This document shows positions 1-5,607 of a stretch of 6,823 bases of DNA, one piece after another. Within the stretch, counting starts at the first letter, position 1; the number at the start of each line of letters is the position of its first letter. The notes under the pieces are model-generated. The model saw nothing but the letters and a program-made list of their open reading frames with translations, was not told where the DNA came from and ran no database searches. Where the stretch lies: assembly GCA_020058145.1 (NCBI GenBank), contig JAGVEP010000202.1, positions 1 through 6,823 of the forward strand. The letters are read 5' to 3'. Position numbers and translations under genes: made by a program. Origin of the DNA: Phycisphaerae bacterium (GTDB taxonomy: Bacteria > Planctomycetota > Phycisphaerae > UBA1845 > Fen-1342).

Positions 1-225
1 GAGCACAGCTACCACCGGTCACTGCGGAAAGGCTCGCCGGCCGCGACGCGCTGCAAGACGTTTCACTGCAAGCTGGCCGAGGGCCCGCTCAATTTCATGA
101 ACGAGCAGATCAACGAGTGGGTGGACGAAGACGACGACATTGAGATCAAGTTCGCGACGTCGACGATTGGCGTGGTCGAGGGAAAGCACGTGGACCCGCA
201 TTTGATCGTCATCGTGTTTTATTGA
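1..225 (+). CDS. 3' end of an unrecognised protein gene (5' end outside the window)
   Basis: Frame 1 is open from the first base to a TGA at 223-225 and gives the last 74 residues of a protein. I do not recognise the family. What can be seen: a basic start with two cysteines (C18, C23), then a hydrophilic stretch FMNEQINEWVDEDDDIEIKF (residues 32-51) that looks like an amphipathic helix with an acidic patch leading into a beta strand, and a hydrophobic C-terminus, HLIVIVFY. That pattern fits the end of a small alpha/beta domain. The first in-frame ATG is codon 33 and lacks a clear ribosome site, so the real start is probably upstream of the window. The FAH gene lies about 208 nt downstream on the same strand, but the repeat array between them argues against tight coupling. 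Coding status is fairly safe because the frame is open and the composition protein-like; function is unknown. Confidence 0.7.
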   Translation, partial: EHSYHRSLRKGSPAATRCKTFHCKLAEGPLNFMNEQINEWVDEDDDIEIKFATSTIGVVEGKHVDPHLIVIVFY

Positions 226-240
226 TGCGGGCGCCACGAC

Positions 241-416
241 GGCCACCACGGAGCCCGGCCGCTACAGATCGGCCGGTACGGAGCCCGGCCGCCACATTGG
301 TGTGGCACCGGCTAATGGCCGGTGTCCTCCGGCCGGTACGGAGCCCGGCCGCTACATTGGTGTGGCACCGGCTAATAGCCGGTGTCCTCCGGCCGGTACG
401 GAGCCCGGCCGCTACA
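241..416. repeat. Tandem 60-bp repeat array with paired hairpins
   Basis: A 26-bp core beginning GGCCGGTACGGAGCCCGGCC occurs at 271-296, 331-356 and 391-416, with a diverged copy at 241-266. The full 60-bp units 271-330 and 331-390 differ at only two positions (293/353 and 317/377). Each unit carries two hairpins. Arm A is CACCGGC/GCCGGTG with a 5-nt loop (306-324 and 366-384). Arm B is GGCCGG/CCGGCC with an 8-nt loop (271-290, 331-350, 391-410). TGTGGC at 301 and 361 can pair with GCTACA at 351 and 411 (one G-U pair), closing both arms into a three-way junction. No T-tract follows, so it is a poor intrinsic terminator. It lies between two genes and its role is unknown. Confidence 0.95.
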
Positions 417-418
417 CG

Positions 419-433
419 GGTACGGAGCGTACC
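419..433 (+). promoter_or_regulatory. Ribosome binding site in a small hairpin loop, fixing the TTG start at 434
   Basis: GGAG at 424-427 sits 6 nt before TTG 434, which decides the start of the FAH gene. The site lies in the loop of a 5-bp inverted repeat, GGTAC (419-423) and GTACC (429-433). The string GGTACGGAGC is also the centre of every core in the upstream array, so this ribosome site looks like a remnant of a further, diverged repeat copy. Confidence 0.7.
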
Positions 434-1228
434 TTGAAACTCGCACGCTTTCTCACCGCGGACGGTCGTAGCCTGGTTGGTCGGTTGACCGCCGAGCGCG
501 CGGCGGAACCCCTGGTCGGCCACCTGTTCGGCGAACTCACCTTCGCGTCGGAAACCGTGCCCATTCATCGCTTTCTGCCGCCCGTCGAGCCGCCCAACAT
601 CTTTGCGATCGGCCGCAACTACCGGGCACACGCGGCGGAGACCGGTTCCCAGGTGCCCGAGCGCCCCATGATCTTCATGAAGGCGACGACCGCGGTGATT
701 GGCGACGGCGACACGATCGTGCTGCCGGCCGCGGCACCGCACGAGGTGGATTTCGAGGCTGAGTTCGCCATCATCATTGGCCGGCGGGCCCGGCGGGTCC
801 GCGAGGAAGAGGCGCTCGGTTACGTGCTCGGCTACACCTGTGCGAACGACGTGTCGGCCCGCGACTGCCAGCGCGCGGACAAGCAATGGAGCCGGGCCAA
901 GGGCTTTGACACCTTCTGTCCGCTGGGTCCCTGGTTGGTAACCGCCGAGGAACTGTGCCCCGACGCGCTGGCCATCCGCAGCCGCCTCAACGGCCGCGTG
1001 ATGCAGGCGGCCAGCACGCGCGACATGCTGCACTCCTGCCGCCAGCTCATCAGCTATCTCTCGCACCAGTTCACGCTGCTGCCGGGCACAGCGATTCTGA
1101 CGGGCACGCCCGAGGGTGTGGGCATGGCCCGGACCCCGCCGGTGTTCCTGCGGCCCGGCGACCGGATCGAGGTCGAAATCGAGGGGCTGGGGACGCTAAT
1201 GAACACCGTGGCGGCGGAACCGACGTAG
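434..1228 (+). CDS. Fumarylacetoacetate hydrolase (FAH) family protein
   Basis: A soluble cytoplasmic enzyme of 264 residues, the usual length for the single-domain FAH family. The family includes acylpyruvases, oxaloacetate decarboxylases and isomerase/decarboxylases of aromatic-ring cleavage pathways, all acting on 2-oxo acid type substrates with a divalent metal. Visible hallmarks are an IGRNYRAHAAETG segment (residues 59-71) with the lid His66/Glu69 pair, the metal site VDFEAE with Glu108 and Glu110, Asp139 in NDVSARD, KGFDTFCPLGPWL (156-168), TGTPEGVG (223-230) and a closing PGDRIEVEIEGLG. All expected metal ligands are present, so it should be active; the exact substrate cannot be read from sequence. 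The TTG start has GGAG 6 nt upstream. A longer reading from GTG 302 would add 44 residues translated from the repeat array and is rejected. The cupin gene converges on it, and no catabolic operon is visible in the window. Confidence 0.92.
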   Translation: MKLARFLTADGRSLVGRLTAERAAEPLVGHLFGELTFASETVPIHRFLPPVEPPNIFAIGRNYRAHAAETGSQVPERPMIFMKATTAVIGDGDTIVLPAAAPHEVDFEAEFAIIIGRRARRVREEEALGYVLGYTCANDVSARDCQRADKQWSRAKGFDTFCPLGPWLVTAEELCPDALAIRSRLNGRVMQAASTRDMLHSCRQLISYLSHQFTLLPGTAILTGTPEGVGMARTPPVFLRPGDRIEVEIEGLGTLMNTVAAEPT

Positions 1229-1247
1229 AGCCTATTCCACAACTTGA

Positions 1248-1299
1248 TGTGGCACCGGCATCTTGCCGGTGAAACCACAGGCTGGAAGCCTGTGCCACA
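1248..1299. repeat. Solitary double-hairpin (three-way-junction) intergenic element
   Basis: Ends TGTGGC (1248-1253) and GCCACA (1294-1299) are perfect inverted repeats. They enclose arm A, ACCGGC/GCCGGT (1254-1259 and 1265-1270, 5-nt loop), and arm B, ACAGGCT/AGCCTGT (1277-1283 and 1287-1293, 3-nt loop). The first 12 bases and the arm A partner are identical to those of the array units at 301 and 361, but arm B is different. It lies between the converging stops of the FAH and cupin genes. A structured RNA or DNA element could limit read-through there, but no T-tract is present. Repeats of this style are, from general knowledge, scattered between genes of some planctomycetes. Confidence 0.9.
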
Positions 1300-1333
1300 G
1301 GTTTTGGGACGGGCTCGTAGCCGCGTGCCGCGG

Positions 1334-1693
1334 TCAGGCGGGTTTCGCGTAGTCCGTCATCCCGGAAATATCGATAATCACGGCCGGCTCATTCCCGACC
1401 ACCCAGGCGTCGTGCCCCGGCGGAATGAACCCAACGTCCCCCGGTCCGAATTCGCTTTCGGTGCCGTCGTCCATCACTACGTGCAGCCGTCCGGACACGT
1501 GATATTGGAGATGAGGCGCCTCACAGCTCTTCGTTTTGGCCAGCGGTTTGACGCAGGTCGACCATTTCCAACCCGGCTGCAAAGTCGCGCGCCCGAACGT
1601 GGCGCCGCCGAGGGATGCGAGCTCAACGTGTCCCTTTTGGAAACTCCGCTGCTCATCTGGTTGCGACAGGCTCTTTTTACACAGACTATTCAT
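1334..1693 (-). CDS. Small single-domain cupin protein
   Basis: A 119-residue protein matching a one-barrel cupin in length. The first cupin motif is around residues 57-77, with Cys57, His61, His65 and His71 followed by a MDDG turn. The second is GDVGFIPPGHDAWVV (85-99), with the typical G-x5-P-x-G turn and His94. It is a degenerate version of the canonical HxH...E / H metal set, so metal binding is likely but unproven. Start ATG 1693 is well supported: AAGGGAG (positions 1701-1707 on the minus strand) lies 7 nt upstream. No signal peptide or membrane segment is seen, so it should be cytoplasmic. Small cupins of this kind can be sugar or oxo-acid isomerases, dioxygenase-like enzymes or ligand sensors; the sequence does not decide. 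It runs toward the FAH gene with a 105-nt gap, so it is not co-transcribed with it. Confidence 0.88.
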   Translation of the reverse strand: MNSLCKKSLSQPDEQRSFQKGHVELASLGGATFGRATLQPGWKWSTCVKPLAKTKSCEAPHLQYHVSGRLHVVMDDGTESEFGPGDVGFIPPGHDAWVVGNEPAVIIDISGMTDYAKPA

Positions 1694-2042
1694 ACAGTCA
1701 CTCCCTTCGCGGTGATTCTATTCCCGATTTCCCCTTCGCCCAGTTTTTTGCACCCATTCTGCGAAAAACGGCCGTTCGGCTCGGCGCGTACGCAGCCGGC
1801 CCGAGAAGGGCGGGGCGGGCAGCGCAACGGCGCCGGGACCCAATAATCGTGCCTGGCGAGCCCTCGACCGCGACGGCGTGCCATCTCAAGGCGATCGGAC
1901 AGGTCACCAATCAGCATGGCAACCTGCTACTCGCGGACTGCATTACGTCCGCCGGGGCGCTGGGTGGTACGCGCAACTCGCGCGTACCACCCCCAGGGGC
2001 CAGATGCCGTACCACCCCAAACAAGGACCATCCGCCAGGGCG
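1694..2042. other. Intergenic region of 349 bp with no convincing gene
   Basis: Open frames cross this stretch on both strands, but they have no good ribosome site and their translations are Arg/Pro/Ala-rich with no recognisable domain. It holds the ribosome site of the cupin gene (1701-1707) and an AACGGCCGTT palindrome (1767-1776). On the minus strand that palindrome is followed by a run of five T, a weak terminator-like signal. The strong hairpin region at 1962-2018 lies near the far end. I see no clear promoter for the cupin gene, although one is expected here. Confidence 0.6.
1962..2018. repeat. 13-bp-stem hairpin plus a third copy of one arm, downstream of the large secreted-protein gene
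   Basis: GGGTGGTACGCGC (1962-1974) pairs perfectly with GCGCGTACCACCC (1980-1992) around a 5-nt loop. The 11-mer CGTACCACCCC at 1983-1993 recurs exactly at 2008-2018, so the left arm could pair with either copy. The element begins 25 nt past the stop of the large minus-strand gene, where a transcript end or 3' stabilising hairpin would be expected. No T-run follows on the minus strand, so it is not a classical intrinsic terminator. Confidence 0.85.
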
Positions 2043-5000
2043 CTATGGGCCCGGCGCGCTGCGTGGCGTCGGTGAAAACGCCTCGTCAATGCGTATGCTA
2101 CCATAACAGTCATCTTGCCAGCCGGAGCCGGGGTAAGCCCGGTATGGCCACCTGTCGATGAGCAAGTAGTAGACGCCAGGTTGCACCTCTACGCCGTGCA
2201 CGTAGCCGTCAATGATCTCACAGTCTTCAATCGGAGGGCACGTGGTCGACAGTGCCGCACGTATTGACCCGCCCACGTTAACTTGCACGTCGATGTCGAG
2301 TTGTAGAGTGGCATGGACGACCAATTGATATACTACGTCGCGCCCACCGTCGTACAAGCCGAGACACGTCGTGCCGCTGTAGTCATTGCCCGGGCTGCCA
2401 ATGCCGAAACCCTGGTAGGGTAACTCCCAGGGTATATTCACCACGGTGGGATAAAGACAGTTGTCACCGGTCTGGGGCTGGCACGTGCTGCTGCCGCACG
2501 CGGTGTTACGCCACCAACCACCGCCCAGGCCCAGGCACTCCGCCAATGTCTTGCCAGCATAGCATTGGCCAGCGACACAACACGCCCCCGCGTCCGTATC
2601 CCCAACGTCAATCGTCAGGTCACACGCCACGATGCCTTGCGGTGAAAGCCATGAGTCGACCATGAGATAGTACACGCCCGGCACAAGCACCACGTAGTCA
2701 ATTGCGTACGCGTCACCGAACGTGTCACGCCGGGTGAATAGGCAGTCGTCGGGCGGGCAACTGCGACTGAGCGCGAGGGCGGTGTACGGCGTGCCGTGTG
2801 GATCGAACGAAAAACGCAGGACCAGCGGCTCGGTGACATTCAAACGGTAGATGAGGTCCGCATCGCCATCGAAACTTCCCAAGCAAGTGTGCACGTAATC
2901 ATTCCCGCGGCCGCTGGTCGTATTGTGGTCAACAAACGGCAGGTTGGCAGCACTTAAGGTTACCTCAACGGGGTTGCTACAGTCGGAGCCCGGTGTCGGC
3001 TGCGGGCAGTCCGCGGCCGCGCAGGTCGTGCCATCACCCTGGTACGCACCGCCCTGGGTAAAGCAGGCCGCCCCGCTCAGTACCTGACAACCACCGTTTG
3101 GGAAGCAGCACGCTCCGGACACGGTCGCCAATTGCAGCGTAAACACGATGCTGAGGTCGTCGCGCGGCGCGTGGCTGCCGGCATAGCCGATCTGGAAATA
3201 GTAATTCCGCCCCGCCAAGGCGACAAACTGCACATGCTCTGGGGCCGCGCCGTCACCCAGGTCATCGGCACAGGCAAGCTCGGCGAGGTCAACGCAGTTG
3301 CTGCGCGCCACGAGGACGATATCGCTATTGGTCGGGGTGCTTGCGGTCGCGTTGGCCAGACCATCCGCCGGGGCGGTCCAGACGAGCCACAAGTCCTGCT
3401 GCATCTGCCCGGCGGGACGATACTTGTCGCAGGACGCCGCGGGGCCGTCGACCGCGTTCCAGGTCTTGCTGAAGGCCAGATTCATCGAAGGTTGAGACGG
3501 CAGGACATAGGCATGCGCGCAGTCGTCCCAATCCAGTGGCGGGCACGGCGTATTGCAGTCGAGCGCCGCGTCCCAGCGCCCGCCCAAATTGACGCAGTCG
3601 TGCTGCGCGAGGGTCGCGCAGTGCACCGGATCGCCATAGCAGCAGCGCCCCGGCGCCGGCACGCATTGCGTGATCGTCAGTTGAAACTGCGGAATGCACG
3701 CCGACGCCGGCGAGGGCCAACCATCTACCAGCACGTAATAGGTCCCCGGATTCAGCCACTGACAACCGAGGCCGTGCGATTCCGACGTGCTGGAGATGCT
3801 AAACGCCAGACAATCACCAACAGGTGGAAATTCGTCGTCGAGCAGTAGCCCTGAGTTCGGCGTCGTGCCGGGGTTCAGGGTGATGTCAAGGCCAACGCCA
3901 GTCGTCACCAGCAGTTCATAGACGGCCTCCGGCCCCTCGTCGTACGCCCCGAGGCACGTCTGCGAATAGCGGTTCATCCGGCTGCAAGTCGAACCCGCTA
4001 CGGCGAACGGCAGATCATCCGGGCATCGGATTTGTGGCGGCGCACAATTATCGCAAACAGACCCGGCGCCAAGCCAGGTCACGCCGCAGCGAGCGCCCAT
4101 GCGGGCGACGAAGGCGTTAATGTCGTCGAAATTGACCGCGCCGTCGCCATTACAGTCGGCGTTTTCGCGGCGGCAATTGGGGTATTGCTGTGCGTAGCCT
4201 TGCGGGTCGCTCAGCGCCAGGATGAACGGGTTAATATCGTCAAAATCAACCAGGCCGTCGCAATTCAAATCGCCGGAGCAGGGTGCGGAGCCGAGGCAAA
4301 CGGCGTACGTCGCGGTCGTACACCCACCCTGGCCGTCGCAGCAGGCCCCCGTCGCGGCACCGCAGGCTGGCGCAAGCTGGTCGCACGTGCTGTCGGGCTC
4401 AAAGCGCGCCGCACACGCCGCGAATTCAACGCCATCCTGGCACTGCGCGGCGGCGTCGTCGCAACAGGCCCCGAAAACGGGGTCCGCGTCGCTCGTCAGG
4501 CACAGCGCCAAGTCAAACAGACGCGGCCCGCTGACCGATCCGGGGCCGAAGTCCTGCACCCACGACCACGAGTCGCCTTCGGCTGACGTCAGCCACACGA
4601 ACCAGCACGGCTCCGGGCCGGCGCCGACGATGGATACCCAGCCGTTTTGCAACACGCAGGGAAAGTCCAGCGGTGCGTTGAACTCATAGAAGGGGTGGAG
4701 CGAATAGCCGACCCAGCCGGCCTGCGCAACCGCCGGGGTCGCAACGGTGTAGCTGTACACCTGTGGTCCTGGCTGCCCGCCGGCGTCCTCGTAGAACCCT
4801 ACGACAAAACTGGGCGCGTCCGGGACGCAGGGTGCCCATACCTGGGTCCCAAAGTCGTATTCAAAGTTCAACCCCCAAAAGCGGATCCCCGTGATTCGAT
4901 GGCGGGCATCATAGAAATCCTCGTAGGCAACCGGCGGTTGTTCGCCCCACACTGCGACCAGGTCGGAAAAGACGATAGTCCACGTCGCAGGGTCCGGCGC

Positions 5001-5537
5001 TTGGCCAAAGACCGTGTTGCCGCCGTCCGGGCACGTGGGCGAGAAAACGCTTGGGCGAATGTCCAGCGTATAGTTGCCCGCCGCGCCATTATATCCGTCG
5101 ACGACGAAATAGTACGTCTGCCCACCGAATAGCGAAACACTCCAGAGCGCAGACACATATCCCTGTCCCAGGATAGACGTGCAGGCGTCATCATTACACG
5201 CCAGCGCTTCACACGGCGGACAAGAAGTATAGATGTATAGCTTCGAGTCAAAGTCCGTCGGCCCAAGGCAGAGCAGCAGATCGACCAGCATGTTCATCGG
5301 CGGCGTGTACTTGTACACGACGTCCGGTGAGGTCGAGCCGGCATAGGGGCAGGCTTCGTCATAGTCATCGGCGTACCCGCTGGTGGTCCCGCTGACGGTA
5401 ACCGGCAGCGGACCGCTTATGTTTGTAGCCGTCTGACACGTATCCCCACCTTGCTGTCCAAGTGCGGGCACAACCAGAAGTCCCAGTAGCGCGACACCAC
5501 ATCTGGAGCCATCCACAATTATTCTTGCTCGCCACAT
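2043..5537 (-). CDS. Large secreted multidomain protein: beta repeats, Cys-rich GACC motifs and an internal dockerin
   Basis: A 1164-residue exported protein. Residues 1-27 form a signal peptide (Arg3, Arg5, Arg12, hydrophobic core 14-24, likely cleavage after ALG). In order follow: beta unit 1 (31-162); a distinct beta domain (163-350) with GFYEDAGGQPGPQVYSYTV; Cys motifs 1 (356-392) and 2 (397-420); a dockerin (422-484); beta unit 2 (490-625); Cys motif 3 (630-665); beta unit 3 (670-804); Cys motif 4 (808-844); beta unit 4 (850-978); Cys motif 5 (984-1019); beta unit 5 (1023-1151). Units 2, 4 and 5 share TCLGxYD near their start and PGxYYLxxDxW near their end, and resemble bacterial pre-peptidase C-terminal domains. 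No catalytic domain and no C-terminal sorting signal are seen. A surface, matrix or carbohydrate-associated structural role is my inference. Start ATG 5537 has AAAGGG 7 nt upstream; a TTG at 5555 is less likely. Confidence 0.9.
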   Translation of the reverse strand: MWRARIIVDGSRCGVALLGLLVVPALGQQGGDTCQTATNISGPLPVTVSGTTSGYADDYDEACPYAGSTSPDVVYKYTPPMNMLVDLLLCLGPTDFDSKLYIYTSCPPCEALACNDDACTSILGQGYVSALWSVSLFGGQTYYFVVDGYNGAAGNYTLDIRPSVFSPTCPDGGNTVFGQAPDPATWTIVFSDLVAVWGEQPPVAYEDFYDARHRITGIRFWGLNFEYDFGTQVWAPCVPDAPSFVVGFYEDAGGQPGPQVYSYTVATPAVAQAGWVGYSLHPFYEFNAPLDFPCVLQNGWVSIVGAGPEPCWFVWLTSAEGDSWSWVQDFGPGSVSGPRLFDLALCLTSDADPVFGACCDDAAAQCQDGVEFAACAARFEPDSTCDQLAPACGAATGACCDGQGGCTTATYAVCLGSAPCSGDLNCDGLVDFDDINPFILALSDPQGYAQQYPNCRRENADCNGDGAVNFDDINAFVARMGARCGVTWLGAGSVCDNCAPPQIRCPDDLPFAVAGSTCSRMNRYSQTCLGAYDEGPEAVYELLVTTGVGLDITLNPGTTPNSGLLLDDEFPPVGDCLAFSISSTSESHGLGCQWLNPGTYYVLVDGWPSPASACIPQFQLTITQCVPAPGRCCYGDPVHCATLAQHDCVNLGGRWDAALDCNTPCPPLDWDDCAHAYVLPSQPSMNLAFSKTWNAVDGPAASCDKYRPAGQMQQDLWLVWTAPADGLANATASTPTNSDIVLVARSNCVDLAELACADDLGDGAAPEHVQFVALAGRNYYFQIGYAGSHAPRDDLSIVFTLQLATVSGACCFPNGGCQVLSGAACFTQGGAYQGDGTTCAAADCPQPTPGSDCSNPVEVTLSAANLPFVDHNTTSGRGNDYVHTCLGSFDGDADLIYRLNVTEPLVLRFSFDPHGTPYTALALSRSCPPDDCLFTRRDTFGDAYAIDYVVLVPGVYYLMVDSWLSPQGIVACDLTIDVGDTDAGACCVAGQCYAGKTLAECLGLGGGWWRNTACGSSTCQPQTGDNCLYPTVVNIPWELPYQGFGIGSPGNDYSGTTCLGLYDGGRDVVYQLVVHATLQLDIDVQVNVGGSIRAALSTTCPPIEDCEIIDGYVHGVEVQPGVYYLLIDRWPYRAYPGSGWQDDCYGSIRIDEAFSPTPRSAPGP
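4086..4274 (-). other. Dockerin-like pair of calcium loops inside the large secreted protein
   Basis: Two 12-residue F-hand loops with the type I dockerin pattern DxNxDGxVxxxD. In loop 1, Asp423, Asn425, Asp427 and Asp434 lie in DLNCDGLVDFDD. In loop 2, Asp461, Asn463, Asp465 and Asp472 lie in DCNGDGAVNFDD. Each is followed by an IN-[PA]-F helix. All calcium ligands are intact in both. In dockerins these loops bind calcium and the helices contact a cohesin partner; no cohesin is encoded in this window. Confidence 0.9.
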
Positions 5538-5544
5538 GTGAATA

Positions 5545-5550
5545 CCCTTT
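5545..5550 (-). promoter_or_regulatory. Ribosome binding site fixing the start of the large secreted protein
   Basis: AAAGGG on the minus strand, 7 nt upstream of ATG 5537. It favours this start over the in-frame TTG at 5555, which would put six extra residues ahead of the signal peptide. The short gap to the upstream prepilin gene also contains ACCCTGAA twice (5575-5582 and 5562-5569), 13 nt apart, with no obvious role. Confidence 0.75.
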
Positions 5551-5607
5551 CGCAATTCTCATTCAGGGTCCATCTTCAGGGTAAACGCTGCACATTGTTG
5601 CTGCATC

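Noticed and set aside
241..416. CRISPR array
   Set aside because: The intervals between cores are nearly identical instead of unique, the cores are palindromic repeats, and no cas gene is present in the window.
302..433. An N-terminal extension of the FAH protein from GTG 302, with a perfect 20-residue repeat
   Set aside because: The repeat unit is 60 bp, a multiple of three, so the array stays open in this frame by arithmetic. The family-like N-terminus and the spaced GGAG site both point to TTG 434.
209..1066. Long minus-strand open frame opposite the FAH gene (285 residues)
   Set aside because: It is antisense to a clear enzyme, Arg/Gly-rich, ends in translated array repeats, and has no domain. 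It is a GC-rich shadow.
1248..1299. tRNA or other cloverleaf RNA gene
   Set aside because: Only two arms and a 6-bp closing stem are present, with no T-arm motif, no acceptor CCA context and no anticodon loop of the right size.
1761..1776. Intrinsic terminator: AACGGCCGTT palindrome followed by T5 on the minus strand
   Set aside because: The palindrome has no room for a loop and gives only a very short stem; it also lies about 270 nt past the nearest upstream stop. It is noted only as a weak signal.
2043..2090. C-terminal sorting signal or membrane anchor on the large secreted protein
   Set aside because: The protein ends in a Pro/Ser-rich tail with no hydrophobic helix, LPxTG-like motif or PEP-CTERM-like motif.
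1615..2106. Plus-strand open frame across the 1694-2042 gap (163 residues), and the minus-strand frames 1690-1917
   Set aside because: They overlap the cupin or large gene, lack ribosome sites, and give low-complexity Arg/Pro/Ala-rich translations without recognisable domains.
3132..4586. Plus-strand open frames opposite the large secreted protein (3132-3848 and 4032-4586)
   Set aside because: They are antisense to domains with intact motifs, including the dockerin, and their translations are Arg/Ala/Val-rich with no domain.
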